Shown one piece after another: positions 51,039 through 62,782 of a stretch of 64,000 nucleotides of DNA. The stretch is taken from assembly GCF_002208095.1 (NCBI RefSeq), contig NZ_CP017990.1:1674001-1738000 (forward strand). The letters run 5' to 3'. This DNA comes from Enterobacter cloacae complex sp. ECNIH7. GTDB taxonomy: Bacteria; Pseudomonadota; Gammaproteobacteria; Enterobacterales; Enterobacteriaceae. Within the stretch, counting starts at the first letter, position 1; each line of letters begins with the position of its first letter. The translations under genes were made by a program, and so were the position numbers. A model generated the notes under the pieces. The model had not been told where the DNA came from and ran no database searches. It worked only from the letters and a program-made list of their open reading frames with translations.

Positions 51039-51377
51039 GTGTTTTCTCCCTCTCCCTGTGGGAGAGGGTTGGGGTGAGGGCAACAGACCGCAGAGGAATT
51101 TTGCGAGGCGCTTTCCAGTTTCCTTCGAAGTCAGTTGCTGGATAAAACCACAGTAATAAAATGGCGTCGCACCTGCAAAATCAGGTGCCGGGATTGGCGT
51201 CCTGATTACACACATATGGAAAGATGTTGCTAACGCAACGTCACTGGTTTCGTTCACTCTTTTTTTAGCTGCGGTATAATCCGTATCTTCAAATATGGTG
51301 GGCTGAACCGGGGCTTCTTTTGAAGCGCCGATTTTCCATATGGTCGGTACGCCAAACCGGTTCAGTCTGCCACCCAA
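51036..51377 (-). pseudogene. Icd-like (phage P1/P4 cell-division inhibitor type) remnant
   Basis: A minus-strand 113-codon frame from TTG at 51377 begins LGGRLNRFGVPTIWKIGASK (start read as Met) and contains TAAKKRVNETSDVALAT, the conserved front of Icd/Ash-like proteins of phages and satellites. The last residues LLPSPQPSPTGRGRKH are the translation of a short palindromic repeat that has replaced the natural end. A missing ATG and an absent ribosome site argue that this is a decayed gene or only part of a regulatory RNA. Function is unproven. Confidence 0.6.
51046..51080. repeat. CCCTCTCCC / GGGAGAGGG intergenic palindromic repeat
   Basis: CTCCCTCTCCCTGTGGGAGA followed by GGGTTGGGGTGAGGG forms a palindrome typical of enterobacterial intergenic repeats. 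It overlaps the end of the Icd-like frame. A degenerate copy is at 40821-40858. Confidence 0.85.
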
Positions 51378-51413
51378 AGTTGGCGTTTCTGGTGGTAGTT
51401 TTCAGCTCTTAAT
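51290..51413 (-). ncRNA. Candidate structured antisense RNA (C4/CI-RNA type)
   Basis: Two nested stems are visible: CTGAACCGG (51303-51311) with CCGGTTCAG (51357-51365), and inside it GCTTC (51313-51317) with GAAGC (51322-51326) around a TTTT loop. A CCATATGG palindrome lies near 51337. This overlaps the start of the Icd-like frame, where phages P1 and P4 make their small immunity RNAs (C4/CI RNA). I cannot confirm covariance or expression from one sequence. Confidence 0.4.
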
Positions 51414-51875
51414 ATGGAAATTATGAATATGGAAAACCAGTCTATCTCCCAACTCTACAGCGAACTCTCCCTCAACCCCGATCTCCCAACCCTTGCAGAG
51501 CGCTGCAAATTGCTCACCGAAATCCTCCTCGATTGCACATCACTCCCACAAACGCAGCCCATCTGTCGCTGCCTTGGGGCGTATCTGGAAGAAATGAAAT
51601 CCGGCCTCACAGAGTCAATGCGTGATTTTCAGGTGGTGGAATTTGAGGACGAAGCGGAACAACCGCGACAAAAAAAGTGGCTGCCTGAAGACACCGAAGC
51701 ACAGTGTGATTACTGTCGGGCGTTAAACCACATACTGCTGGTATCGCATTTTGACCGCGATATGTTGCCGCACCTCACGGGATTACTCCATGACATGGCT
51801 CATTCTATGGCGGGGGATTTAATCGCTCCTGTACAACCGTGGATGACAATACATCTTCCGACGCAGCAACACTAA
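51414..51875 (+). CDS. Hypothetical protein, phage-remnant neighbour
   Basis: I do not recognise this 153-residue protein. It is acidic and Leu/Gln-rich, has no signal peptide, and contains several Cys (LLDCTSLPQTQPICRCLG; EAQCDYCRALNH). ATG at 51423 or 51429 may be the true start, because GGAA lies just before them and no good ribosome site precedes 51414. It lies divergent from the Icd-like frame, ends at an infA-shared terminator, and is more AT-rich than infA. It probably belongs to the same mobile remnant. Confidence 0.6.
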   Translation: MEIMNMENQSISQLYSELSLNPDLPTLAERCKLLTEILLDCTSLPQTQPICRCLGAYLEEMKSGLTESMRDFQVVEFEDEAEQPRQKKWLPEDTEAQCDYCRALNHILLVSHFDRDMLPHLTGLLHDMAHSMAGDLIAPVQPWMTIHLPTQQH

Positions 51876-51886
51876 AGCCATAAATA

Positions 51887-51914
51887 AAAAAGGCCGGGAT
51901 TATCCCGACCTTTT
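51887..51914. terminator. Bidirectional terminator shared with infA
   Basis: AAAAGG, a GC core (CGGGA) and TCCCG with CCTTTT pair around a TTA loop, with A/T tracts on both sides. It ends the hypothetical gene (plus) and infA (minus). Confidence 0.85.
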
Positions 51915-51946
51915 AAATATTCATCTGCCATTACAGGCGAAAACAA

Positions 51947-52165
<219 letters not shown>

Positions 52166-52449
52166 CTAATCCTCTGGGGTATCACTACCAAGTTTTGAAC
52201 CGGCAAGATAATGCCGAAATTCATCAATTAAGTAAAGAATTGCGCGATTAAAACGCAGCAAAACAGTTTCGGCGCATTGCCCAAGCGTCACGGTACAACC
52301 GAACAGGAAGCGCATTCGTAAAGGGGAGACAACAGGATAAACGTCAGGACGTTATCTGAAGCGAGGGTCCCAAACGGCGGCGGGGCAACAGGCAGAAGCT
52401 ACTCTGCGGCATAATTATAACACCCTCACAAAAAATATGCGGAAAACAT

Positions 52450-53154
52450 TTAGGCATTGGGCATAAAGAGCGTTCTCGGTACCCAGAAGTCGCGCGGGAG
52501 CTTCTCCTGACGGCTGGCATCCAGCTGTTCGATGTACTGGCGTCGCGGGATTTCAACAGCCCCCAGGGAGGCCGTGTGCTCGTTGAGCACCTGACAATCG
52601 ATCAGGCGTCCGCCGCGCTGGGCAAACGCCTCGCAGAAGACCAACAGAGCGGTTTTCGAGGCGTTAACCGCGCGAGAGAACATCGACTCGCCGCAAAACA
52701 GCGTCCCCTGCGCCACGCCGTACATGCCGCCGACGAGTGCTCCGCCTTCCCACACCTCGATGGAGTGGGCGTAGCCAAGCTCATGGAGCTGGTGGTAGGC
52801 GGTAATGATATCGCGGGTTATCCATGTCCCTTCATAGCGGTCTTCGGCACAGCCTTCAATGACCTGACCAAAGGCGTGATTGAGGGTGACGCGGTAGGGT
52901 GATTTCGCATGGAAACGCTTCATGCTGCGGCTCGCGTGAAACTGCGCTGGCCACAGCACGGCACGCGGATCGGGGGACCACCATAAAATCGGATCGCCCG
53001 GGGAAAACCAGGGGAAGATACCGCGCTGGTACGCCATTAATAGCCGAGCGGGGCTGAGGTCACCTCCAAGGGCCAGCAGCCCGTTGGGCTCACGCAGCGC
53101 CCCTTCCGGAGAAGGGAACGCGATGTTATGACGAGAAAGCTGGACCAGGCGCAT
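52450..53154 (-). CDS. aat: Leucyl/phenylalanyl-tRNA-protein transferase
   Basis: Aat adds Leu or Phe to the N-terminus of proteins with Lys or Arg ends, creating N-degrons read by ClpS/ClpAP encoded nearby. The 234 residues equal E. coli. Family segments are visible: [58 protein letters not shown] and [18 protein letters not shown]. It lies 45 bases after cydC and upstream of infA on the minus strand. Confidence 0.98.
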   Translation of the reverse strand: MRLVQLSRHNIAFPSPEGALREPNGLLALGGDLSPARLLMAYQRGIFPWFSPGDPILWWSPDPRAVLWPAQFHASRSMKRFHAKSPYRVTLNHAFGQVIEGCAEDRYEGTWITRDIITAYHQLHELGYAHSIEVWEGGALVGGMYGVAQGTLFCGESMFSRAVNASKTALLVFCEAFAQRGGRLIDCQVLNEHTASLGAVEIPRRQYIEQLDASRQEKLPRDFWVPRTLFMPNA

Positions 53155-53199
53155 GACAGCAAAACTCCAGTACGCGAGTAAGGACGCTACAAATATAGT

Positions 53200-54921
53200 C
53201 TACAGACGCTGTTTAAACTGGTAGTAGCGACCCTGTTTCGCCAACAGCTCTGCGTGACTACCTTGCTCAATAATGTGTCCGTTGTCCATCACAATTATCC
53301 GATCAAAACTCGCCAGTCCGCGCAGGCGGTGTGTGACCATCAGCACGGTTTTGCCGGTCATGGCATTCGCCAGTAAATCAAGGATTTGGCTTTCGGTTGT
53401 GGCATCCAGCCCTTCGGTGGGTTCGTCGAGCAGCATCAGCGGCGCATCGTGCAGCAGCGCGCGCGCAATAGCCAGACGGCGCAGTTCACCGCCGGAGAGC
53501 TGACGGCCGCCTTCGCCCAGCCAGCTGTTCAGCCCGTCGTCCTCAAGCAGTTTTTGCAGCCCGACCTGCTCCAGCACGGCGCGAAGCGCATCATCAGAGG
53601 CCTCTGGCGCGGCCAGCAGCAGGTTATCGCGCAGGGTGGCGCTAAACAGATGCACGCGCTGCGGAACGACGCTCACCGTCTTGCGCAGGGCCTGCTCGCT
53701 GAAATCGTTCAGCAACGTGTTATTAAAACGAATATGGCCGCGCTGCGGATCCCAGGCGCGGGTCAGCAACTGCAGCAGCGTCGATTTACCGCAGCCGGTA
53801 CGGCCGAGGATCGCCATCCGCTGACCTGCGTTAACAGAAAAGTTGATACCGTCCAGCGCGTTCTGCGCCTGTTTGTCATAGGCGAAGGTGACATCTTCAA
53901 GCGTCAGCGCAACCTGCTCTGGTACCGCGGTCTGCCCGGCACTGAACGTGACTTCAGGCTCCTGCTCGGCAATCTGCGTGATGCGCAGGGCAGAGGCGAT
54001 CACCTGGCCCAGATGCTGGAAGGCGCCCGTTACCGGGGCTAGCGCCTCAAACGCCGCCAGCGCGCAGAAGACGAAAAGGGCAATAAGAGGACCCGGCTGT
54101 GAATTCCCCCCGACATCGCCGGAAGCCAGCCACAGCATGGCAATCACCGCCACGCCGCCGATTAACATCATCAGGGCCTGAGAGAAGGCCGTCAGCTCCG
54201 ACTGGCGGCGCTGGGCCTCATGCCAGTTAAGCTCCGTACTTTCCATCCGGGCGCGATAGCGCTTGCTGGCGCCAAAAATCGTCAGCTCTGCCTGCCCCTG
54301 AAGCCAGGAGGTGAGCTGCTGGCGGTAGTCCCCGCGCAGGCGCGTCAGGTTTTCCCCGGTAGATTTCCCGGCGCGGTAAAACAGCGGCGGCAGTATGATG
54401 AGCGTCAGCAGCATGATCCCGCCCAGCGTAAGCGCAACGGAAACATCCAGAACAGACAGCCCCAGCGTGACCACCACAATCACCACAAACGCGCCAACGA
54501 TCGGGGAAATCACGCGCAGGTAAAGGTGATCCAGCGTGTCGACATCCGCAACGACACGGTTAAGTAGCTCACCCTGACGAAAACGCGCCAGCCCGGCAGG
54601 GGAGAGGGGCAGCAGTTTGCTGAAGGTGTAGATGCGCAGGTGCTGCAGCACGCGGAAAGTGGCGTCGTGGCTGACCAGCCGTTCGAAATAGCGTCCGGCA
54701 GTCCGCGTGATAGCGGTACCGCGAACACCGGCAGCCGGGAGCATATAGTTGAAGCTGTATAAACCGGCAAAGCCCGCGACGGCCGAGGCCGACAGGAACC
54801 AGCCGGAAAGCGTGAGCAGGCCAATGCTGGCGAGCAGCGTGACAATCGCCAGCACAATCCCCAGCGTCAGCATCCATTTGTGGCGTTTATAGAGCGCAAG
54901 ATAAGGCAGCAGAGCACGCAT
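53200..54921 (-). CDS. cydC: Cysteine/glutathione ABC exporter CydC
   Basis: CydC pairs with CydD to export cysteine and glutathione to the periplasm, which is needed for cytochrome bd and c assembly. The 573 residues equal E. coli. It has six N-terminal membrane helices and an ATPase domain with Walker A GRTGCGKST, signature LSGGELRRL and Walker B LMLLDEPTEGLD. Its first base overlaps the end of cydD, so the two are coupled. Confidence 0.97.
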   Translation of the reverse strand: MRALLPYLALYKRHKWMLTLGIVLAIVTLLASIGLLTLSGWFLSASAVAGFAGLYSFNYMLPAAGVRGTAITRTAGRYFERLVSHDATFRVLQHLRIYTFSKLLPLSPAGLARFRQGELLNRVVADVDTLDHLYLRVISPIVGAFVVIVVVTLGLSVLDVSVALTLGGIMLLTLIILPPLFYRAGKSTGENLTRLRGDYRQQLTSWLQGQAELTIFGASKRYRARMESTELNWHEAQRRQSELTAFSQALMMLIGGVAVIAMLWLASGDVGGNSQPGPLIALFVFCALAAFEALAPVTGAFQHLGQVIASALRITQIAEQEPEVTFSAGQTAVPEQVALTLEDVTFAYDKQAQNALDGINFSVNAGQRMAILGRTGCGKSTLLQLLTRAWDPQRGHIRFNNTLLNDFSEQALRKTVSVVPQRVHLFSATLRDNLLLAAPEASDDALRAVLEQVGLQKLLEDDGLNSWLGEGGRQLSGGELRRLAIARALLHDAPLMLLDEPTEGLDATTESQILDLLANAMTGKTVLMVTHRLRGLASFDRIIVMDNGHIIEQGSHAELLAKQGRYYQFKQRL

Positions 54922-56687
54922 CAGATGTCCTCCTGACGGTTCGCCAGCAGGGCGGCAAACGGTCCCTGCGCGGCAACGAGAGAGGCGTAATCGCCTTGCT
55001 CAACAATACGGCCGTTCTCCATGACCCAGATCTGGTCCCAGTCGGCAATCCCCTCCAGCTGATGGGTGACCATCAGGGTGGTTTGCTGCCGGGAGGCGGC
55101 GTTCAGGGCCTCCATTACGCGCTGTTCGCTGTGGGCGTCCAGGCTGGCGGCGGGCTCATCCAGCAGCATCAGTTGGCAAGGATTCAACAACGCGCGGGCA
55201 ACCGCCACACGCTGCGCCTGTCCGACCGACAGCCCGGCGGACTGATCGCCGACCACGGTATCTACCCCCTGCGAAAGCAGCGGCAGAAACTCGCTTACCC
55301 AGGCGCGGTCGAGCACCGATTGCAGTTCATCTTCACGCGCGTCCGGGCGCGCCAGCAGAACGTTTTCACGCAGCGTAGAGGCTGGAAGCTGCGGGTTTTG
55401 TCCTACCCAGCTGAGCTGTTTACGCCAGGCGTCTGGATCGAGGTTGCGCAGTTCGGTTTTGTTGATCCGCAGTGAACCCGTGTAGGCCATAAAGCCGGAT
55501 AGCGCATTCAGCAGCGAGCTTTTACCGGAACCGCTGGTGCCGACGAGCACCACCCGTTGTCCGGCAGGCAAGGTAAAGTTCAGCGGACCCGCGAGCACTT
55601 TGCCTTCCGGTGACAGAATGGAAAAGTCCTGTGCTTCGATGGTCACGGGGTCTTTAGCATTCAGCGTCACGTCACCCCGCTCCGGGTGAGCCAGCGGCGT
55701 TTCAAGGAACGTTTTCAGGCTATCGGCTGCGCCAACCGCCTGCGCTTTGGCGTGATAGAAGGTCCCCAGATCGCGGAGCGGCTGGAAAAATTCCGGGGCC
55801 AGGATCAGCGCCAGGAAGCCGGCAGAAAGGGTCACCGCCGTGCCGTAATGGCCGAAATCCAGCGCGCCAAGGTAGGAGAAGCCAAAGTAGACCGCCACGA
55901 GGGCAATCGACAGCGAGGTAAAGAATTCCAGTACGCCGGAGGATAAGAAGGCAAGGCGTAATACTTCCATGGTGCGCTGACGAAAGTCCTGCGATGCCCG
56001 GCGAATATTTTCGGTTTCCGCTTCACCGCGGCCAAAAATGCGTAACGTCTCCATGCCGCGCAGACGATCGAGGAAATGGCCGCTCAGGCGACCCAGTGCC
56101 AGGAAGTTACGGCGGTTGGCATCCGCTGCCCCCATACCGACCAGCGCCATAAACAGTGGGATCAGCGGGGCGGTGCCCATCAGAATCAGCGCAGCCATCC
56201 AGTTCACCGGGAAGATGGCGATCACAATCAGCAGCGGAACGAAGACGGCAAGGGCCATTTGCGGCAGATAGCGCGCATAGTAGTCGTGCATATCGTCAAT
56301 CTGCTCAAGGATCAGCGTCGCCCAGCTACCGGCCGGTTTACCCTGGATCCACGCGGGCCCCGCTTCCTGAAGGCGATCGAGCACCTGACGGCGGATCTCG
56401 TAGCGGATGTGCTGTCCGGCGTGAAAACCGACGCGCTCACGCAGCCACACCACCCAGGCGCGCAGGATAAAAATCAGGATCAGGACAATAAAAGGCAGCA
56501 ACAGCGCTTCGCGCGGGATGTTCTCCATGATCATGTGATTAAGAATGCGGGCCAGCAGCCATGCCTGGGCAACAATCAACAGACCGCTAACGAACCCCAG
56601 GAGACGGGAAATCGTAAGCCAGCGGCGGGAAATAACGCTTTGCTGTTTCAGCCAGCGTGTTAACTCTTGTTGACGGGTTTTTTCCAT
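54921..56687 (-). CDS. cydD: Cysteine/glutathione ABC exporter CydD
   Basis: CydD is the second half of the heterodimeric exporter. The 588 residues equal E. coli. The membrane domain is followed by an ATPase domain with Walker A GTSGSGKSS, signature LSVGQAQRV (a non-standard first half, as in the family) and Walker B LMLLDEPAASLDA. It lies 114 bases after trxB, beyond a terminator. Confidence 0.97.
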   Translation of the reverse strand: MEKTRQQELTRWLKQQSVISRRWLTISRLLGFVSGLLIVAQAWLLARILNHMIMENIPREALLLPFIVLILIFILRAWVVWLRERVGFHAGQHIRYEIRRQVLDRLQEAGPAWIQGKPAGSWATLILEQIDDMHDYYARYLPQMALAVFVPLLIVIAIFPVNWMAALILMGTAPLIPLFMALVGMGAADANRRNFLALGRLSGHFLDRLRGMETLRIFGRGEAETENIRRASQDFRQRTMEVLRLAFLSSGVLEFFTSLSIALVAVYFGFSYLGALDFGHYGTAVTLSAGFLALILAPEFFQPLRDLGTFYHAKAQAVGAADSLKTFLETPLAHPERGDVTLNAKDPVTIEAQDFSILSPEGKVLAGPLNFTLPAGQRVVLVGTSGSGKSSLLNALSGFMAYTGSLRINKTELRNLDPDAWRKQLSWVGQNPQLPASTLRENVLLARPDAREDELQSVLDRAWVSEFLPLLSQGVDTVVGDQSAGLSVGQAQRVAVARALLNPCQLMLLDEPAASLDAHSEQRVMEALNAASRQQTTLMVTHQLEGIADWDQIWVMENGRIVEQGDYASLVAAQGPFAALLANRQEDI

Positions 56688-56747
56688 TGCGTACTTTGCA
56701 GGTGACGTTATTAGAAATTGGGCAGCGCAATGTTACAACGGGGAGAC

Positions 56748-56776
56748 AATAAAGGCGACTTATCGCCGCCTTTATT
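56748..56776 (-). terminator. Terminator between trxB and cydDC
   Basis: AATAAAGGCG and CGCCTTTATT pair as a 10-bp stem with a 9-base loop, just after trxB on the minus strand. It makes cydDC depend mostly on its own promoter. Confidence 0.8.
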
Positions 56777-56801
56777 TACGTTTGTTACTGACTTGTAAAG
56801 A

Positions 56802-58313
<1,512 letters not shown>

Positions 58314-58808
58314 ATGGTAGATAGCAAGAAGCGCCCTGGCAAAGATCTCGACCGTATCGATCGTAACATTCTTAATGAATTGCAAAAGGATGGGCGTATT
58401 TCCAACGTCGAGCTTTCAAAACGTGTGGGACTTTCCCCGACGCCGTGCCTTGAGCGTGTGCGCCGACTCGAAAGACAGGGTTTCATTCAGGGCTATACTG
58501 CTCTGCTGAACCCGCATTATCTGGATGCCTCACTTCTGGTATTTGTTGAGATTACTCTGAATCGTGGTGCGCCGGATGTGTTTGAGCAATTTAACGCCGC
58601 TGTACAAAAACTTGAAGAAATTCAAGAGTGTCATCTGGTATCCGGTGATTTCGACTACCTGTTGAAAACCCGTGTACCTGATATGTCCGCCTACCGTAAG
58701 CTGCTGGGGGAAACCCTGCTGCGTCTGCCAGGCGTGAACGACACCCGTACGTATGTGGTGATGGAAGAGGTCAAACAGAGCAATCGTCTGGTTATTAAGA
58801 CGCGCTAA
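58314..58808 (+). CDS. lrp: Leucine-responsive regulatory protein Lrp
   Basis: Lrp is a global regulator of amino acid metabolism. The 164 residues, starting MVDSKKRPGKDLDRIDRNIL, equal E. coli. The N-terminal helix-turn-helix (SNVELSKRVGLSPTPCLERV) is followed by the RAM ligand-binding domain (ECHLVSGDFDYLLKTRV). Upstream codons in frame are in the leader and are not used. Confidence 0.99.
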   Translation: MVDSKKRPGKDLDRIDRNILNELQKDGRISNVELSKRVGLSPTPCLERVRRLERQGFIQGYTALLNPHYLDASLLVFVEITLNRGAPDVFEQFNAAVQKLEEIQECHLVSGDFDYLLKTRVPDMSAYRKLLGETLLRLPGVNDTRTYVVMEEVKQSNRLVIKTR

Positions 58809-58864
58809 CACGGAACAGGTGCAAAATCAGCGTAGTTTGATTACACTCCTGTTAATCCATACAG

Positions 58865-58894
58865 CAACAGTGCCGGGGAGTCCCGGCGCTGTTG
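58865..58894 (+). terminator. Terminator after lrp
   Basis: CAACAGTGCCGGG and CCCGGCGCTGTTG form a stem with one T/G mismatch, followed by TCCGTTTT. It separates lrp from ftsK. Confidence 0.85.
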
Positions 58895-58943
58895 TCCGTT
58901 TTAGCAAAAAGGCAGGATATGCCTGATACCTGGAGAGCCTTTT

Positions 58944-61900
58944 TTGAGCCAGGAATACACTGAAGACAAAGAAGTCACACTATCGAAGCTAAGCAGCGGA
59001 CGTCGTCTCCTCGAGGCTTTGCTGATTGTTATTGCCCTTTTTGCCGTCTGGCTGATGGCAGCCTTACTCAGTTTCAACCCCTCAGATCCCAGCTGGTCAC
59101 AAACTGCATGGCATGAGCCTATCCATAATTTAGGCGGTGTCCCCGGTGCCTGGCTTGCGGACACGCTGTTTTTCATTTTCGGTGTGATGGCCTACACCCT
59201 TCCCGTTATTATCATTGGCGGATGCTGGTTTGCGTGGCGTCATCGTCAGAACGATGATTACATCGACTATTTTGCCGTGTCGCTGCGCCTGATTGGCGCG
59301 CTGGCGCTGATCCTCACCTCGTGCGGGCTGGCGGCAATCAATGCGGATGATATCTGGTACTTCGCCTCTGGCGGGGTGATCGGCAGTTTACTCAGTTCTG
59401 CGCTGCAGCCGATGCTGCACAGCAGCGGCGGCACGCTGGCGCTGCTGTGTATCTGGGCGGCCGGGCTGACGCTGTTCACCGGCTGGTCCTGGGTGAGCAT
59501 TGCCGAGAAGATCGGCAGTTTTATCCTCACCATTCTGACCTTCGCCAGCAACCGTACCCGCCGTGACGATACGTGGGTTGATGAAGACGAATACGAAGAT
59601 GAAGAGGAAGATGACGCGCCTGTGCAGCGTCGCGAGTCTCGTCGTGCGCGTATTCTGCGCGGCGCGCTGGCCCGTCGTCAGCGTGTTGCTGAGAAATTTG
59701 CCAACCCGCTGGGTCGTAAAACCGATGCGGCGCTCTTCTCCGGTAAGCGCATGGATGAAGACGAGCAGGTGGCGTATCGCGCTGCAGGTGTCGCCGTCGA
59801 TCCTGACGATGTGCTGTTCTCCGGCAGCCGGGCCACTCCGGGTGACTTCGACGAATACGATCCGCTGTTAAATGGCCATTCGGTTACCGAGCCGGTTGCG
59901 GCCGCCGCCGCCGCGACGACCGCTGCCCAGGCGTATGCCGCGCCTGTCGACGCCGTGATGCCATCCGCGCCGGTTTCGCCGCCGGAATCCGTTATTCAGC
60001 AGCCTCAGGTTGACTGGCAGACTGCGCCAGGCGTTCACACGCCGGAGCCTGTTATCGCGCCTGAACCTGAAAGCTACATTCCTGTGCAGCAGGAGCAGTG
60101 GCAGCAGCCTTATCAGCCGCCGCAGCCTGCGTATGAACCGCAAGATTACCCGCACTATGAACAGCCTGTGGCCCAACCTTATCAGGAGTATGTGCCTGAG
60201 CCGGTTGAACCTGTGCAGCCTTATGTAGAGCCGCAGCCTGAACCTGAAATCGTGGAAGAGGTAAAACCCTCTCGTCCACCGATGTACTATTTTGAAGAAG
60301 TTGAAGAGCGTCGCGCGCGTGAACGCGAGCAGCTGGCGGCCTGGTACCAGCCTGTGCCTGAACCGGTGCAGGAGCCGGTGACGAAAGCGCCTTCTGTTTC
60401 CGTTCCACCGATCGACCCGACGCCTGCAGTCGCACCCGTAGCGGAAAGCGTGAAGCAGGCTACCGCGGCCGCTGCCGTAGCTGCACCTGTATTTAGCCTG
60501 GCAACAGGGGGCACGCCACGTCCTCAGGTGAAGGAGGGGATTGGTCCGCAACTGCCTCGCCCTAACCGCGTTCGTGTACCCACCCGCCGTGAGCTTGCCT
60601 CTTATGGCATCAAGCTGCCTTCCCAGCGTATGGCCGTAGAGAAAGCGCGCGAGCCAGAGTATGAAGATGACGCCGATGAAATGCAGCAGGACGAGTTGGC
60701 CCGCCAGTTCGCTGCGCAGCAGAATCAACGCTACGGTGAAGAATATCAGCACGATGAACCGGTGCTGGAAGACGAAGAGGACGCGGCTGAAGCAGAACTG
60801 GCGCGCCAGTTTGCTGCCACTCAACAGCAGCGCTATTCCGGTGAGCAACCGGCTGGTGCAAATCCGTTCTCGCTGTCGGATTTTGAATTCTCGCCGATGA
60901 AGGATCTGGTGGATGATGGCCCGAGCGAGCCGTTATTTACCCCGAGCGTGATGCCGGAAGCGGAGCCTGTGCGCCAGCAGCCAGCACCACAGGCCTACGC
61001 GCAGCCGCACCAGCCTGTTCAGCAGCCGTATGCGCAGCAGCATCAACCTGTTCAGCAACCGCAGCAATCGCAGCAGCCACCGCAGTTCCAGCAGCCTGCG
61101 CCTCAGCCGCAGGAAAGTCTGATTCACCCGCTGCTGATGCGTAACGGTGACAGCCGTCCGCTGCAGCGTCCAAGCACGCCGCTGCCGTCTCTGGATCTGT
61201 TAACGCCGCCGCCGTCAGAAGTTGAGCCGGTCGATACCTTCGCGCTTGAGCAGATGGCGCGTCTGGTGGAAGCACGTCTGGCTGACTTCCGTATCAAGGC
61301 GGACGTGGTGAACTACTCGCCGGGTCCTGTGATTACCCGTTTTGAACTGAACCTGGCGCCCGGCGTTAAAGCCGCGCGTATTTCCAACCTGTCCCGCGAC
61401 CTGGCGCGTTCTCTGTCGACCGTGGCGGTGCGTGTGGTGGAAGTAATACCGGGCAAACCGTACGTTGGCCTTGAGCTGCCGAACAAGAAACGTCAGACCG
61501 TCTACCTGCGTGAAGTGCTGGATAACACCAAATTCCGCGATAACCCATCTCCGCTGACCGTGGTGTTGGGTAAAGATATCGCGGGCGATCCGGTCGTGGC
61601 CGATCTCGCCAAAATGCCTCACCTGCTGGTAGCGGGTACCACCGGTTCCGGTAAGTCAGTCGGTGTGAACGCCATGATCCTCAGCATGCTCTATAAAGCG
61701 CAGCCGGAAGATGTGCGTTTCATCATGATCGACCCGAAAATGCTCGAACTGTCGGTCTACGAAGGCATCCCGCATCTGCTGACCGAAGTGGTCACCGACA
61801 TGAAAGACGCCGCCAACGCCCTGCGCTGGAGCGTCAACGAGATGGAACGCCGCTACAAGCTGATGTCTGCGTTGGGCGTGCGTAACCTGGCCGGTTATAA

Positions 61901-62654
61901 CGAGAAAATTGCCCAGGCTGTGCGCATGGGGCGTCCGATCCCGGATCCTTACTGGAAGCCGGGTGACAGCATGGATGCCCAGCATCCGGTGCTGGAAAAA
62001 CTGCCTTATATCGTCGTGCTGGTCGATGAATTCGCTGACCTTATGATGACCGTCGGTAAGAAAGTAGAAGAGTTGATTGCCCGTCTGGCGCAGAAAGCGC
62101 GTGCGGCCGGTATTCACCTTGTGCTGGCGACCCAGCGTCCTTCCGTGGACGTTATCACCGGTCTTATCAAAGCGAACATTCCGACGCGTATCGCCTTTAC
62201 CGTATCCAGTAAAATTGACTCCCGTACCATTCTTGACCAGGGCGGCGCAGAGTCGCTGCTGGGTATGGGTGACATGCTCTATTCAGGCCCGAACTCCACC
62301 TCTCCGGTGCGCGTCCACGGTGCGTTTGTACGCGATGAGGAAGTTCACGCCGTCGTGCAGGACTGGAAAGCGCGCGGTCGTCCGCAATACGTTGACGGTA
62401 TTACCAGCGACACGGAAAGCGAAGGCGGCGGCGGTGGCTTCGACGGCGGCGAAGAGCTGGATCCGTTATTCGATCAGGCGGTTAACTTCGTTACCGAAAA
62501 ACGCAAAGCGTCCATCTCAGGCGTGCAGCGTCAGTTCCGCATCGGCTATAACCGCGCGGCGCGCATCATCGAGCAGATGGAAGCGCAGGGCATTGTGAGC
62601 GAACAGGGGCATAACGGTAACCGCGAGGTGCTGGCACCGCCGCCGTTTGATTAA
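58944..62654 (+). CDS. ftsK: DNA translocase FtsK
   Basis: FtsK links septation to chromosome dimer resolution. The 1236-residue protein starts at TTG 58944 ([20 protein letters not shown]), with TGGAGAG upstream. Four membrane helices occupy about residues 25-190, a Pro/Gln-rich low-complexity linker about 190-770, and the motor follows with Walker [14 protein letters not shown], Walker [13 protein letters not shown] and the C-terminal gamma domain ([20 protein letters not shown]) that reads KOPS. The linker is shorter than in E. coli K-12 (about 1329 residues in total, as I recall). Confidence 0.98.
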   Translation: MSQEYTEDKEVTLSKLSSGRRLLEALLIVIALFAVWLMAALLSFNPSDPSWSQTAWHEPIHNLGGVPGAWLADTLFFIFGVMAYTLPVIIIGGCWFAWRHRQNDDYIDYFAVSLRLIGALALILTSCGLAAINADDIWYFASGGVIGSLLSSALQPMLHSSGGTLALLCIWAAGLTLFTGWSWVSIAEKIGSFILTILTFASNRTRRDDTWVDEDEYEDEEEDDAPVQRRESRRARILRGALARRQRVAEKFANPLGRKTDAALFSGKRMDEDEQVAYRAAGVAVDPDDVLFSGSRATPGDFDEYDPLLNGHSVTEPVAAAAAATTAAQAYAAPVDAVMPSAPVSPPESVIQQPQVDWQTAPGVHTPEPVIAPEPESYIPVQQEQWQQPYQPPQPAYEPQDYPHYEQPVAQPYQEYVPEPVEPVQPYVEPQPEPEIVEEVKPSRPPMYYFEEVEERRAREREQLAAWYQPVPEPVQEPVTKAPSVSVPPIDPTPAVAPVAESVKQATAAAAVAAPVFSLATGGTPRPQVKEGIGPQLPRPNRVRVPTRRELASYGIKLPSQRMAVEKAREPEYEDDADEMQQDELARQFAAQQNQRYGEEYQHDEPVLEDEEDAAEAELARQFAATQQQRYSGEQPAGANPFSLSDFEFSPMKDLVDDGPSEPLFTPSVMPEAEPVRQQPAPQAYAQPHQPVQQPYAQQHQPVQQPQQSQQPPQFQQPAPQPQESLIHPLLMRNGDSRPLQRPSTPLPSLDLLTPPPSEVEPVDTFALEQMARLVEARLADFRIKADVVNYSPGPVITRFELNLAPGVKAARISNLSRDLARSLSTVAVRVVEVIPGKPYVGLELPNKKRQTVYLREVLDNTKFRDNPSPLTVVLGKDIAGDPVVADLAKMPHLLVAGTTGSGKSVGVNAMILSMLYKAQPEDVRFIMIDPKMLELSVYEGIPHLLTEVVTDMKDAANALRWSVNEMERRYKLMSALGVRNLAGYNEKIAQAVRMGRPIPDPYWKPGDSMDAQHPVLEKLPYIVVLVDEFADLMMTVGKKVEELIARLAQKARAAGIHLVLATQRPSVDVITGLIKANIPTRIAFTVSSKIDSRTILDQGGAESLLGMGDMLYSGPNSTSPVRVHGAFVRDEEVHAVVQDWKARGRPQYVDGITSDTESEGGGGGFDGGEELDPLFDQAVNFVTEKRKASISGVQRQFRIGYNRAARIIEQMEAQGIVSEQGHNGNREVLAPPPFD

Positions 62655-62782
62655 CCTTCAGCGATTGCAAAGAAGGGTAAATCAGCCAAAATTAAGCATT
62701 TTCTTCTGTCGCCTGCCTTCGGGCAGGTCCAGAATAGAAGACGGAAACCCCATATCGGGAAGACGTATTTTAAGGAATAACA

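Noticed and set aside
52166-52449. A displaced serW tRNA in the infA-aat gap
   Set aside because: No acceptor, anticodon or T-arm pattern, and no CCA end, is visible on either strand.
59868-60848. A 326-codon Arg-rich open frame antisense to the ftsK linker
   Set aside because: It results from the repetitive Pro/Gln codons of the linker read on the other strand.
62712-62727. A terminator between ftsK and lolA
   Set aside because: The 6-bp stem has no T-run, so it is more likely a leader hairpin.
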